Source: Erodium maritimum | Taxonomy: Eukaryota > Streptophyta > Magnoliopsida > Geraniales > Geraniaceae | NCBI GenBank assembly: GCA_963921825.1 | Contig: OY997589.1 | Coordinates: forward strand, 6,819,798-6,883,797 | Direction: 5' to 3' | DNA length: 64,000 nt | Shown: one piece after another, positions 1 to 13,560 of the stretch | Layout: every line of letters begins with the position of its first letter | How positions within the stretch are numbered: position 1 is the stretch's first letter | The notes under the pieces: generated by a model | Told to the model about the DNA's origin: nothing | The model's database searches: none | What the model saw: the letters and a program-made list of their open reading frames with translations, nothing else | Translations under genes and position numbers: made by a program

Positions 1-849
1 AAGTTGTAAAACGAAAATCAGATTAAAGAAAAAGGGATTTAAAATAAAAGAGAATTAAAATCAAGTTGGGTTTTAAAAACGGTTTTAAATCGAGTAGTTG
101 AGAATCAGATTTGTTAGGAAATAAACTAAAACGTTGGAAATAAAACTTGGGTTTTAGAAAGTCGATTTAAGGGAACAACCAGTTTTGATTTAAAATGGAT
201 CTTGATCCGTTGAGCGTGGAACGAATAATCGGGCTGTTAAAATGGACTGCTTTTCGGGTTTAAAAAGGAACAAAAGCGGACCGCTGAATCGGACCTCGGG
301 TTTCGTGCGTTGGGATCGTGCCTCGCATGCACCGGTTTCGGTGCTCGGGTACTCAAACCCGATTCGCCGTGACCCCGCTTTTAGCCCGCTCGAGTTTAAA
401 GGACAAATTGTCGGGTCTAGACCGGATTAATCGTAACCTTTAATTTAGCGGTGGAACCGTTATTAATCTATGGCTTTCGTGTTCTCTTTAGCGTCCGGCT
501 TCGATCGAAGTGGAGCCCGGAGGTAGCGAGCCAGAACGTCAGCAGCTAGGAAGCGTAGCGGTTGCTCTTCAGTTGAGGTAGGGAAAAGTAGCCGGATCTC
601 GGCCCTGATTAGGGAAAGTTAATAGTAGAACTGCATGTGACACCAGGGTGTCGTGGGTTGAGTAGTTTTATTTAAAGATTAGAAAAGCATGATACGGGAC
701 TGTAGCGTTTATTAGAAAAGCATGTTACGGGAACTTAGTAATTATTGAGAAAGGCATGTGACACTTAGTAGTGTCGTAGGGTCAGAGAACTTAGCGATAA
801 TTGAATTACTGGAGGCATATGACCATGCCCGGAGGTTGATTGTTTATTT

Positions 850-1560
850 TGGTGTCTAGGGTGGCCTTGAGAGCCCGTGTTTTATTATCGAGTTTTGGGT
901 GGCCTTGAGAGCCCGTATTATTCTTGTCGAGTCTTGGGTGACCATGAGAGCCCGTGTTATTATTCGTGTTTGGGTGGCCATGAGAGCCCGTACTTTACTG
1001 TTGGTGTTTTAGCTGGCTTACGAGTTAGAGTCTCGGTAAGTTGCAAGCGTGTTTTATGGTTGGTGTCTTGGGAGGCCGTGAGTGCCTGTGGGGCTGTTGA
1101 GTCCGTGTCTTACTGTCGGTGTGTCTTGGGAGGCCGTGAGTGCCTGTGGGGCTGTTGAGTCCGAGTTTTACTGTTGGTGTCTTGGTGGCCATGAGTGCCT
1201 GTGAGTGTTGAACTTGTGTTGTTACTGGTTGTTGAACTTGCTTGTGATTGTGATTGTGTTTGTGGTTACCGGAGGTTGGGGGCCCGCTTCCTGAAACGGG
1301 GGTCCACGAGCACACGCGTCTGCACGTTCAGACGGGGTAGGGGGCCCGCCCGCCAATAAAGGGGTCCTGGCCGCGCGTGTGTGGTTTGGGTTTGTGAGCA
1401 TACTTGGCTGGCTTGCGGGTTAGAGTCCCGGTAAGTTGCAGCATTCTTCGGCTGGCTTATGGGTTAGAGTCCCAATAAGTTGCAGCATTTTCCGGCTGGC
1501 TTACGGGTTAGAGTCCCGGTAAGTTGCAGCATTCTTGGGTTGGCCTGACCGGGTTAGAGT
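850..1560 (+). repeat. Subterminal tandem repeats inside the LTR
   Basis: Two families of short tandem units lie here. The first, at about 850-1000 and more diverged to about 1200, is roughly 40-50 bp and centred on 'gccttgagagcccgtgtt'. The second, at about 1400-1560, is a roughly 52-bp unit centred on 'gggttagagtcccggtaagt', in four copies. The reverse-oriented copy of this LTR has arrays in the same relative place (20010-20750). Its unit for the second array is different. Confidence 0.75.
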
Positions 1561-1884
1561 CCCGGGAGGGCGTTCTTGGCAGCTGGTTTGCGATCCTTTA
1601 TGATCTTGTTTTGGTGTGCGATCCTTTGTGATCTTGGTTGGTGTGTGATCCCTTGTGATGCTGTTTGGTGTTGCGTACTTTCTTTGAGTCCTTGGAAGAG
1701 GTCGTCAATCGTTGGGTCAGGTCTACTTTACGTGTCAGAGTGTTGAGTCGTTCGAGGAAGGTCATCGTGGGTGTTTGTTCAGTCAGAGTACTTGGGTTGG
1801 GGATGGTTTCCCCGGGGTTGAGTCGTTGTTGGTGTTACTTGCTTTGCCTGCTAATTATGTCGTAGTCAGTCTGTTATCCGTGGT

Positions 1885-1902
1885 GGTGAGCGAACGCTCA
1901 CC
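1885..1902. repeat. LTR palindrome GGTGAGCG-AA-CGCTCACC
   Basis: This is a perfect 8-bp inverted repeat with a 2-bp spacer, about 280 bp from the LTR end. Related palindromes occur at the same relative position in the three other LTR copies (19710-19727, 17975-17989, 22993-23006). That conservation suggests a functional or structural role, such as an RNA hairpin near the R/U5 region. The role is inference. Confidence 0.7.
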
Positions 1903-2179
1903 CCTAGCTGCTTTTCCTACAGGTACTGTTCGTGGGACGGACTAGCTGAGCTCTCGAAGCTTGTGGAGCTAGGAGCGGAGTCCGGGTTTTGTCTTTTGAG
2001 TCTAGTGACGGATACCTTGTACCTTTGTCCATTTGTTGGGACGTGTTTTAAACTGTAATTATTATTTTGTTGAACCAAACTGGTATTTTAAATTGTTTAA
2101 TGAAAACAGGTTTCAAGTGTTTTTATGTTTTTAAAACGTTCGCGTCCCTAGTTCGGTTTACTGAAATTGGGGCGTGACA

Positions 2180-2815
2180 AGCAAAGCTCCGGAGAGACAG
2201 CTCAGGCGAGCGGAGCAAGGTGCGGGCTTGGCCCAAAGACCGGATCTGGAACCACAAACGCCCTTCCCCGAGCCAACCCAAACCCAGAGAGTCTCCAGCC
2301 AACAAACCCCCTTTGTCGGTGCAGCCTCATGCCAGATCCGCATCAATCAGTGACCTGCGAGTTCACTAAAAGGCATCCCACGCCAGATCGCGACATGACA
2401 CCGGAGAAGACACCGACGGAGGAGAGAGAAGAAGGCAGATCGAAATCAGAGCTCCAGTGAGTCAAACCTGGCGAGAGGAGGAAGGGACGAGTGAGGCCGG
2501 CCAGATCTGGTACAAACGCTGCGAATCCGGCCGAGACACCGCCTCCGGAACACCTCCGGGAAGGGCGAGTAGCAACGAAGCTTCAAGCACCTCCCACAAC
2601 AACAGATCCGTGGCGATCTAGGTCCAAAAGCCCTAGAAACGCCTCCCACTTCAGACTGAGGAGGAAGAACCGACAGAGGTGTCCAAAAAACGCTTGGGGT
2701 CGGAGGAAGAAGAGCAAGGGATCCTCACCGGCAACAGCCACAGCCCTGGAGACCGAGGTGTCACCGGCGAGGGAGAAGGGGCGGCGGTCGGCCGAGCTTT
2801 AGGAAAGGCACGGTT
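2180..2815 (-). mobile_element. LINE-like element, 5' part, interrupted by the LTR
   Basis: Read on the minus strand, this GC-rich block carries pyrimidine-rich and CGCCG-rich text of the kind that opens the other LINE-like elements in the window, including CTAGGGCTTTT. It has no complete ORF of a known family. It stops exactly where the LTR at 1-2179 ends, so the LTR probably inserted into it and the rest lies left of the window. No poly(A) tail is visible. The class is inferred by likeness only. Confidence 0.4.
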
Positions 2816-3835
2816 TTCAAGTCAGAGTACCGTATAGTATGCTAACACTAACCTTAGATTGAAACATGGGCGTTTCTTGCCTTTCAAATTGAAATTCTTA
2901 CTTACAAGCTACAATTAGCATCAGATGATGGCAGACATGAAGCAATGATGTGGATGAAGCAGTTAAGATGGAGACACTTCCGGACTGAGCACTCAAAAGT
3001 TTGATGTCTGCTTGCTACCTACTATGCATACAACACAAATATGTGTGTTGTTTTTTTCAAAAAAATAAACACAAATATGTGTTAGATGGAGGTTTTGCCC
3101 ATACACCAAAATAGAACAAGTTGAGGAAAGTAACTAATGAAATTAACTTCCATTAGATTGTTTGGCCGGTGCCTCTTGTTTGCCGGGTTGACTAGATTGT
3201 TCGATTATTTAGACAAAAGCCTCCTTTTGTTTTGATAGACAAAGTATACATAATAAAGGATGAAAAGTGTATTGTTTTGGATTTTTAGTCTTTTTGTTTT
3301 TTATGTTTCGGTTCCTTAACTCTGTACGAGATTTTTTTTGTAATTGTCAACTTTAACTTGATTTTTTATGAATAAGGGTATTTCGGTTTCTTTTTGGAGT
3401 ATGTCTTATTAATAAAACTTTTGATCTTATAAAAAAACTCTATTTTAAAGAATGAAATGTAAGACACGGGCAAAACTCTTATAAACCTAAGCACTCAATT
3501 AGTTTTGGCTTCACAACAAGAATACGAGCATACCAAGAATGGTACCTCAAACCTTGGAACTGGACCCAAACAAAGATCTAAACAACACTATAACTTTGAT
3601 TTTATAACCATGTAACAAACCGATACTACCAACCTAACAAAGGGTTAAACAGTCTATGTGTGATTGTTTGGAATTCTGTCCGTTGTTTGGAGTTTTGTAC
3701 ATGTTATATTTGAGGTGCATCAAGGGGTTCCCTTAGTTTTTATTTCTGGTTTTGAAAGTTAGGACTTTAATAAAAATTTACTGATAAATAAAAACTCTAA
3801 GATAATAATATAATTGACCACAAACATAAACAAAA
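2816..3835. other. Intergenic, nothing recognised
   Basis: AT-rich DNA without a supported gene. I see no coding exon with splice signals and no clear transposon ends. The 13-bp target copy of the next element starts at 3836. Confidence 0.5.
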
Positions 3836-3848
3836 TGAAACTCTAGTT

Positions 3849-6027
<2,179 letters not shown>

Positions 6028-6040
6028 TGAAACTCTAGTT

Positions 6041-6741
6041 TGTCAAGATACAAACTCCAAATCTTCGTCATGATTGAGACATTTTGTCATCATTTCACAT
6101 TAACATAATAACATATGGTGGCAATATATAGCTTGAAATAGAAGTTTCTTACGTTGATACCAGACGACACAAATCATTTGCATATGAATGCTCATTTCAC
6201 CCTATCGTACGAATACATATAATAATATTTATGTATGCACATTTATTAAGTACACATTTGTTAATGGGTCCTAATTTTATGATGTGAGGCCTGAAATTAG
6301 TAATCATATTTGATCATAACTTAAGCAACCAAGTGGAAGATACTAACAACCTCAGCAAATCATGCATATGTTTTAATTAACATTCATATTTAAAACAATC
6401 ACATGGAACCCAATATATAGTTGTTTAATAAATTATTAGTATTACTTATTTTAATCCCTCACTGTACATGATCATTGATTAGTTGAAAGAAACGAAATTC
6501 ATGTGCGAAACTGCTGTTAGGAACCCACTAATTGGCCAGATTAATTAACTCTCTTGTGTTATCAGAGAAATCACGCTTTCCCAGAAAGTATTTTTTGTTA
6601 ATATCGTTACTTGTAATTCAATTAATTGCAAAATCAATATATAAAAAACAAGCAAACTAAAGTTTGTTTGACCGTGGATTTGAAGGAACTTTCATATCAA
6701 TGCTAATCTAAACTTCAAAATCGGTTATATTATATCAAGTG
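6041..6741. other. Intergenic, AT-rich, nothing recognised
   Basis: AT-rich spacer between two inserted LINE-like elements. I see no exon, tRNA or clear repeat. It ends at the left target copy (6742-6757) of the next element. Confidence 0.5.
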
Positions 6742-6757
6742 GATCATTTTTGTTTTT

Positions 6758-8418
6758 TTGAACAAAAATTGTAATATTATAAATTTTTAAGAACAATTAC
6801 ATCGAAATGCTTTGAGGAACATGCTCCTCGATCATGAAAGGTCAGTGTGAAAGAACAACGGTTTACTGATCCTTTTAGTACCATAACCATCACAGACGGT
6901 ATTTTGACGCACCATGGGCAAAGGTAGAAGACGGAGAGGGGGAACGGGATACCGAAGATCATGAGGGACCTCTACGGTAATGGTGGTGGTGGGAGGCAAA
7001 ACATCGTCTAGGGACCCCTCCCAGAGCCAGTCCCCGATGCTCAGGTGGTGTATCATTCCTCCCAACGGGGCATCTCCCCCGCCTGTGACTTGGCGTCCCA
7101 GCCAGATGCTGGCGCCATCCTTCCTAGGACTTTAGCATCTGCGCCCCTATGATCCAAAGACGTCGTAGCTTCCACAGCTCGCGCACCTAGGTGAGCGTGC
7201 CCTCCACCCCCAAACCTACCACGCTCCTGTCGTAGCTGGGAAGCAATCGAATCAGTAGAGATCTGATATCCACTAACCCCTCGTCGAATGTTCCCGTGTA
7301 CAAAAGTCGGGGCTTGTGTATAGGACCACCCATGGGGTACTATCGCGGGCACCTGGCTGGCATCCCAGGTGTATAGCTCTCAACCCACCGCACCACCATC
7401 ACCACCAAAACCCTCATAGGATTGGGGCGCCACCCCCGCAGGGAAAGATTGGTGAACCATCGGACGTCTGACGCGGGGGCAAGGCCCTCTCGCCGCATTG
7501 TGTCGCAGCAAACCTTTTTGATATGCCGAAATGTGGTTTTGAGGATACCGTGTCGAAGCCAATGTCCGGGATCTCCTCTAGGTCGTGGTCCCTATGTGTG
7601 CCTCCATCCTCGAGGCCAGATGCAGAGGGCCACCAGCCCCATAAGCAGAATCGGGGCCGACCCCGCTGTAGGGTATCCAAACCCTACTTCGCTTCTGTGC
7701 CCGGCCACGACGAATGAACATGGAGGAGACTTCCACCGTTCTCTGTCTCACCCCGTAGAGATCACGGACCAGGCGCTGGAGTCGGATTTTTACCATCGTG
7801 ACCGAGGAGAAAGTCGAGATTTCCGTCACGTCCCTGATCATTCCTGTCTCCATGAAGCGAGGGGGTGCAGACTTCGAAGGCGCATCTCCAAGCCGTGGCC
7901 CATCAAACCCAGCCACTAGAGCAAGGTCGTGGTGAGCCTAGGGAGATGGGTTAGGGTTTGGCTGAAGACGTGCCGCTTCTTGGCGTGGGTCGGAAGGCAC
8001 CCCATCCCCCCGCACCAGTTCATCCCGACGTAGGACTCCAAGCGACAGAGAAGGGGATAGGGCTCGTGGATCCGAAAACCCAGCCGGCATCGGCAGAGAG
8101 GAGGATCGGGGTCCTGATGCGATAGGGCTAGAAGTCGGAGAGACCGCAGGAGGGACGGCGAGAGAGAGGGAAGAAGAATGGATAGGGATGTACATCCAGT
8201 CCCATCAGTATATATCCCCCGCACCAGGCGTGGTCTGCGAGGGTTGCAACTCGATGGGACAGAGGAATACAGGGAATGCAATTCTGACAACAGCTGCAGA
8301 CGGCGCAAGAGCGGCGGTGGAAAAGGAAAACTCCATAACGGCTAGGGGTTAGAACTAGGTTTAATATCTCAAGGAGTCGAGAGAGTTTTTTGGTGTGCTA
8401 CTGTTTTAGTTGATTCTA
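6758..8418 (-). mobile_element. Non-autonomous LINE-like retroposon, minus, 16-bp TSD
   Basis: The element is flanked by GATCATTTTTGTTTTT at 6742-6757 and 8419-8434. The T-rich left edge is its poly(A) tail, so it is inserted in minus orientation. Its 5' end (right side) contains CCCTAGCCGTTATGGAG, typical of plant LINE starts. The last 250 bp on the minus strand (7020-6760) are clearly related to the plus-strand end of the element at 56607-57607. No reverse transcriptase or endonuclease is encoded; several 60-165 aa ORFs occur on both strands and match nothing I recognise. Confidence 0.8.
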
Positions 8419-8639
8419 GATCATTTTTGTTTTTGTCTCGATTTTATATATTAGTAACATTTTTCACCGTCATTAAATTACCAATCTTTTGTAATAAAAG
8501 AAGTTTTTGTAACAATAGTCATGTTTTCATTTTTTTGATCAGTAACACATATCAAATGAAACCTCCTACGAAGAAAAAACGGTACAAGCGAAATTTTAAA
8601 CGCCTATGGTTTTCCCTCTAGTACCCGTGCTTATTCTAT

Positions 8640-9640
8640 GGCCGTTTTGAAGAAGAAAGTTAGTGCCCCTCCTCCAATGGTCTGGTCTACACGTTTCAGA
8701 GCTCCCTCAAGTCCTTCAGCAAGTCCACTAAGGATTTACAGAAAAAAGGTAGTATGGTAAGACCCTTGACTGCGAGTGCATAAGCAAAGTTACCCCCATC
8801 CACAAACTTCTGAGGGGGTACAATCACCTACTTGGTACGCAACCCACATCTTGGATCCCAGATCTCCCAAACCCGGGTGGTCATTATTCGTTGGCCCTCA
8901 TCCCTGACTCGCGTTAATGGTCAGGTCCCATTCGACCCGGCTCCGGTCTTGGATAAAACTCTTATCCAATCTATCACGGGTCATCCTGCCTTCCCGGTTC
9001 AACGAGCCCCTAGGCCTCCTTGCCCCGTTTCCATACGGGTATTCATCTCCTTCAGTTGGAAGTCGGGCTTCTAGTGGGCCTCAGCCCGTTGAAGGATGTT
9101 GAAAGCCCACCTCGTGATCCCTCCGAACAGGAAACCTAGAGGGTCCAATGCCCTTAACCGCCGCCAAGTCGGCCCCCCTACACTCAGCCGAGGTTCTGTC
9201 AGCACCGTCGTGAGTTTTCGGCACCGACATCGGGAGGACTACCGGGTGATGTTCTATCCTCCGATACTGAGGTCGAGGGCCCACGACCGGAGTTCTTCGA
9301 ACAATATCACGCGCGCCGTCCAACATACTTCCTCGATTCCTCTAGCCCCCTTTCCCTCGGGGGGGTCATATGAGTTCCTTGTTCCACCGCCCTGATGGCG
9401 GAGAACACCAAATCCTACCTCTCCTGCAATGCGCCCCATTAAAAACCGGTGATTGGGGATAGAAAGATTGACTTGATGCACGAGACAACAGGGTTGGAGA
9501 CGCCGGAGGGGATACCCCAACCATCCTTCCATCACCGCTCGACGAATGGTGACTGATAGACTTGCTGTGAGATGCCGCCCCATTGATCGCTTTGAAAACC
9601 CTAACCGACACTTTAATAGTTTGATTAATAGAAGGGAGAA
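8640..9640 (-). mobile_element. Probable LINE-like element, minus
   Basis: GC-rich repeat-like block. On the minus strand it begins near 9640 with TTAGGGTTTTCAAAGCG and carries an ORF at 9583-9254 that I do not recognise. The style (CG-rich 5' part, no pol domains) matches the better-supported elements nearby. I found no convincing target duplication or A-tail, so its ends and class are uncertain. Confidence 0.4.
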
Positions 9641-9913
9641 AAACTAGAATAAAATAGTTATAGGTCAAGCTACAGTAACTTAATCAACGTGTATGCTCTT
9701 AATAATAGGTGTAGTGTTGGAATACGAGTATTGTGTATTAAATTTGTCAAGGGTGTTCTAGAAAGCTCACCCTCCAACAAGGTCCATTTGTTCCTCGAGA
9801 CAAAAGAAAATGTTTTTGGACAAACCCTTGGGCTGTGTATCTACATGTATCACCTACTTTATTTTAACCATTATGTCCATTCTCCACCAGACCAGTTGGT
9901 ACTTACAGATCTT

Positions 9914-9919
9914 TATAAA
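9914..9919 (+). promoter_or_regulatory. TATA box of the FLA gene
   Basis: TATAAA lies about 75 bp upstream of the predicted 5'UTR splice donor at 9994. It is followed by a CT-rich leader (9945-9993), as is common at plant transcription starts. It is consistent with a short first untranslated exon. Confidence 0.55.
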
Positions 9920-9993
9920 GTCACTTACCTCGCATCTCATCCCATTCTTCCTCCTCCACCACCTCAACTTCTCTCTCATTTCCTCCTTGCCAG

Positions 9994-10720
9994 GTCAGTG
10001 GTTATGCTTCCTTGATTCTAAATAAGTACATTTTCAATCTTCTTTCCTGGCAAATGGGTTTCTGTTTTCATGATTTGTTTTTCAACATGGCTCTTTACTT
10101 TCCTGATTTGAGTTGATCTAGATTTAAATTCTCTAGGCCGTGATTTGGTTTTGGATACATATTTATTTGTATTTGGGATATTGGGTTAGTGTAAGTCACG
10201 ACATGTGATTTCTAATCATGTTACAACTTGAATTACAGAATTAGAATCACTTATCTCTAGTTATTGTTTTTTTTTGAAGTTCAAGCTTTTAAGTCCAAGT
10301 TTTTGACTTTTGATCTTCCAAGTCCTTGCATCCTTACTTCTCTCAAAAATAATATATAAGTAACATAATTGAAAATTATTGTATGGACTTGGAGACCAAT
10401 AATCTGATTCATTTACATTTGTTCATGCAACCTTCCACCAAGAGTCTCAACAAAGAGATGTGATGATTTACATCACATGCTATGGCATCGAACCACAAAT
10501 ATTGATCACCTAGTTGTCAAAAGTTATCATTTTGTATTGATTACATTCAGAAAACTATTTAAGACAAAATGTAAGTCAAATTATCTTTTTATTGATCAAT
10601 TCATAAGACAAAAATGATTTGTGACAGAAAAACAATGTATCTTATTGATCACTTTCAACTTCAGGACATTCTTTTCGCACGTGCATAATACATAAGGATA
10701 ATGAATCTCTGTTCTTGCAG
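9994..10720 (+). other. 5'UTR intron of the FLA gene
   Basis: A candidate donor CAG|GTCAGT at 9994 and acceptor TTCTTGCAG| ending at 10720 bracket 727 bp of AT-rich DNA. The start codon lies 30 bp after the acceptor. The TATA box and CT-rich leader upstream of the donor support an untranslated first exon. It is predicted from signals only; RNA reads would settle it. Confidence 0.55.
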
Positions 10721-10749
10721 GAATTAAGAGTTTGGTCAATAGCAAAAAT

Positions 10750-11511
10750 ATGGAATTGTCAGTGATTTTTATAGTTGGTGCAGCAATAATGTTGATGTCT
10801 TCACCATCATATGGTGCAAATGCTCCATCTCCTTTGCTTAGCCCAACTCCGTCGCCGGCACCAGCGCCGGCTCCGGATCACGTCAATCTCACCGAACTCC
10901 TCTCCGTAGCCGGGCCGTTCCACACCTTCCTCGACTACATCCTATCCACCAAAGTCATCGACACCTTCCAAAACCAAGCCAACGACACCGAAGAAGGCAT
11001 CACCATGTTCGTGCCGAAGGACAAAGCCTTCTCGTCTCTCAAGAAGCCTTCCCTTTCGAACCTCACGCAGGACCAGCTCAAGTCGCTCCTCCTCTTCCAT
11101 GCCGTCCCGCATTACTACAGCCTCGCCGAGTTCAGGAACCTTAGCCGGACGGGTCCGGTGAGCACGTTCGCCGGCGGGGGGTACACTTTGAACTTCACCG
11201 ACGTCTCCGGCACGGTTCACGTTGGGTCGGGGTGGACTAGCACCAAGGTCAGCAGTAGCGTGTATTCTACTGATCCTGTGGCGGTTTATCAAGTCGACAA
11301 GGTTCTTCTCCCCGAGGCGATCTTTGGCACGGATATACCGCCGACCCCTGCTCCGGCGCCATCTCCTGACGTTGATGCTCCGTCCGCGGATGGGACTCAG
11401 TCGGGTTCTTCTTCTTCAATGACGCCTTCTTCTTCTCACAGGATCATCGGCTGGGGCGTTTTGAGTTACTTGGTTTTGGTGGTTCCCGGTGTGCTACTCT
11501 TGTTCTTTTAA
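10750..11511 (+). CDS. FLA7: Fasciclin-like arabinogalactan protein, FLA7-like
   Basis: This intronless coding region (253 aa) encodes a secreted, GPI-anchored cell-wall/plasma-membrane adhesion glycoprotein. The first in-frame ATG is at 10750, giving a signal peptide (residues 1-23). An AGP-type Pro/Ala/Ser stretch follows (24-42), with SPTPSPAPAPAP as substrate for prolyl hydroxylation and arabinogalactan attachment. A single FAS1 domain spans about 45-190, with the H1 box (TMFVPKDKAF, 85-94), the YH region (LLFHAVPHYYS) and the H2 box (VAVYQVDKVLLP, 177-188). A second AG stretch is at 198-206, and a hydrophobic GPI-signal tail at 234-253. Five N-glycosylation sequons are visible (for example NLT at 46 and 104). 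Architecture and text fit Arabidopsis FLA7 closely. It appears intact and is probably functional; the orthology call is from memory of the family. Confidence 0.92.
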   Translation: MELSVIFIVGAAIMLMSSPSYGANAPSPLLSPTPSPAPAPAPDHVNLTELLSVAGPFHTFLDYILSTKVIDTFQNQANDTEEGITMFVPKDKAFSSLKKPSLSNLTQDQLKSLLLFHAVPHYYSLAEFRNLSRTGPVSTFAGGGYTLNFTDVSGTVHVGSGWTSTKVSSSVYSTDPVAVYQVDKVLLPEAIFGTDIPPTPAPAPSPDVDAPSADGTQSGSSSSMTPSSSHRIIGWGVLSYLVLVVPGVLLLFF

Positions 11512-11734
11512 GAGCATGTATCAAGATTTGTTTGAATCAATTTTTATTTTATTTTATTTTATGTCAGTGAGATCATCGTTATTAGAGGAGTTAGTTCATA
11601 AATAATAATATTTTATTACTGAAGGTTAAAGAGTGTTTAAACTAGAAATATAGGAATAAATTTTGTCATGGCCAAAAAACTGGTTTTTTTTGGAAACTTT
11701 TATGGACTCATTTGAACCAAAGACTACATAGAGA

Positions 11735-12870
11735 TTTTTTTTTTTAGCAAAACGAGGTAATACGATAAATTAAAAGCGCTTACAGGCAAGTAAACACTGG
11801 AAAAATGAAAGTGCAACAAAGAAAATGAAATGACAAGAACATAAAAGTAAAAGCGTTCTACGGGATTCAGTAGTTGTCTGGAGGGTAGTACTGTGACAGT
11901 GTCTGACGACACCGATACAGCGGCTCCAAACGAAGGGGCAATGGCCGAGCAGGCCAATTGTAGATATTTGTTGTGGTGGACTGGGTACTCCCCCGGGATG
12001 TCAGCATGCGTCGTCCTCCCATGACTGATAATGGTATGGCTCCTATAAACGCGGGATTGCTGACCTCTGAGCTGGTAGGGAAGCACCATGTCGGCTTTTG
12101 GTGGAACAGCTGCCACCTTACGTCCAGAGGGGCGGTACAACCGACCGACCCCCCTCTGGACCTCTTCGGACTCATTCCGCGAGGCGAGGGTGCTTGGAGC
12201 CCCCCGCCGCTATGTGTGATGCATCTTCCATGTTTGACTGGATCGTAACTAAAACAAGCCTGCTCCAACTGGGCAACCCAGACCCGAACCGAATTGGTGG
12301 ACCAGAGTTGTGACCTCCTTGGGCCACCAGCAAAATTTGGAGATCTAAGGCCCACGGCCCAACCCGTGTCGCCCTATTCTGTTTCGTCCCCGCGCGTCGT
12401 CTCCATGGCCCGCTCTTGGTGTGGCCTTCTGGTACCGGTTCGGGAGGAGACGACAGAAGCCATCCCTCGTATCTTCCCACCGGAGGCGGGTTCGGCTGGA
12501 TCTCCTCTATACTTTACACCGGACGTCGTGTCCTTGACGTCGGATCTCCTACCGGAGAGCGTCACGCAAGACCCCGCACCTGCAGTTGCCGACCTCCCTT
12601 ACGGGAAGCCTCCCGACCCTCCTCCTTCGCCCTATTGATGGAGAGAACCTACCTCGAAACTTCCCTCTCCGCCCCTCTCGAAATCGGAGAGACAATTGCA
12701 GAAGAGTACCCACGAGACAGTGAAGGAGAATAGGCCCGTGATAAGGAAACCATCGTACCTGCTCAAAAAGCCCCGATGTTTGACCAAAGATGTCTTCGGA
12801 GTTTCAGAAGAACGTCGCCGCTATCAGATCGCTAACCCTAATCGCAGGGTAGAGAGAGCTTGATATACAG
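11735..12870 (-). mobile_element. Probable LINE-like element, minus
   Basis: The left edge is an 11-bp T run (11735-11745), which would be a poly(A) tail on the minus strand. The body is GC-rich. Text around 12096-12150 (TGGTGGAAC, then CCTTACGTCCAGAGGGGCGG) recurs at 32169-32220, so both are copies of one family. Only a weak TAGAGA match flanks the two ends, so the target duplication is not secure. ORFs of 60-160 aa are unrecognised. It starts about 220 bp after the FLA stop codon. Confidence 0.5.
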
Positions 12871-13190
12871 TAATTAACTAGTTGTTAGGCTCATATTGCA
12901 TTGTTTTTAAATTGTTACCAGCTTGATCATATAAGACTCCTAAGATATGATGACAACTAAAGAAAACATACATCATGTATGAGAAAATCACTGGAGAAAA
13001 GAAAAGCGTGTTGACATGAAATTTTTGGACTAGAGAGAGGTACGAAAAGTAGAGTACGATGTTTGGACGTGTACCAAAATGATAATGCAACTATGTAAAG
13101 TTTATCGGGAATTGAAAGAAAAAATATTATGCGGGGAAACAAATAAAACGATTAAAGCCAGCAGATCAAATCCTGCACTATTACTGAATA
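12871..13190. other. Intergenic, nothing recognised
   Basis: AT-rich spacer without gene signals that I can support. Confidence 0.4.
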
Positions 13191-13194
13191 ATTC

Positions 13195-13560
13195 TTGGTC
13201 GACGGAGGTTATCTGTTGGTTATGTAGACATATCCGTCGGAAAGGTATTTTACTGACGGATGCATCTGTTGTATAAGTTCCATCGATAAGCTCTCGTGAC
13301 CTAAGTTTAGGATTGATAGACCAAAATGGTCATCAGGAAATTTACTCCTTCAACCACGGATTCCGCATGTCAATGAACTAGATCACCTTTTTGACGGATG
13401 CCATCCGCCACTGAAGAACACTACCCTTCCAAAGGATTCTATCTATGGAAAAAGATTAAACCTTACCGACGAATAACATCTATGGCTGGATATTCCATCA
13501 ACCATTGGATATTATAAATTGTTGTAATATATACCTTACCGACGAATGATATCTATGTAT
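13195..13560. repeat. GACGGATG / ATCCGTC motif cluster, possible DNA-transposon subterminal region
   Basis: Short motifs recur in both orientations: GACGGAGG, ATCCGTCGG, GACGGATGCATC, GACGGATGCCATCCG, ACCGACGAATAACATC and ACCGACGAATGATATC. Clustered, inverted motifs like these are typical of subterminal regions of CACTA-type and similar DNA transposons. I cannot find both termini or a target duplication, so this is a remnant at best. Confidence 0.45.

Larger units (their letters stand above)
1..2179 (+). mobile_element. Long terminal repeat (Gypsy-type), 3' part
   Basis: This is the downstream part of a long LTR that begins before the window. It ends in GGGGCGTGACA at 2179. The same sequence in reverse orientation starts at 19438 and runs about 3.1 kb, so roughly 1 kb of this copy lies off the left edge. 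It contains short tandem arrays at about 850-1000 (a 'gtggccttgagagcccgtgt' unit) and 1400-1560 (a 'gggttagagtcccggtaagt' unit). It also has a perfect 8+8 bp palindrome at 1885-1902. There is no coding content; the ORFs here are low-complexity shadows. The assignment to Gypsy rests on the TG...CA ends and 5-bp duplication of the complete copy and on its length, not on a pol gene. Confidence 0.7.

Noticed and set aside
850..1560. Regular repeats with spacers, CRISPR-like at first look
   Set aside because: Spacers are near-identical and units differ in length; this is an LTR tandem array in a plant genome.
7422..7919. 165-aa plus-strand ORF
   Set aside because: Antisense to the minus-oriented retroposon at 6758-8418, with no recognised domain.
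10732..10749. Longer start for the FLA protein
   Set aside because: The upstream codon is TTG and lies just after a splice acceptor; the ATG at 10750 gives a normal signal peptide.
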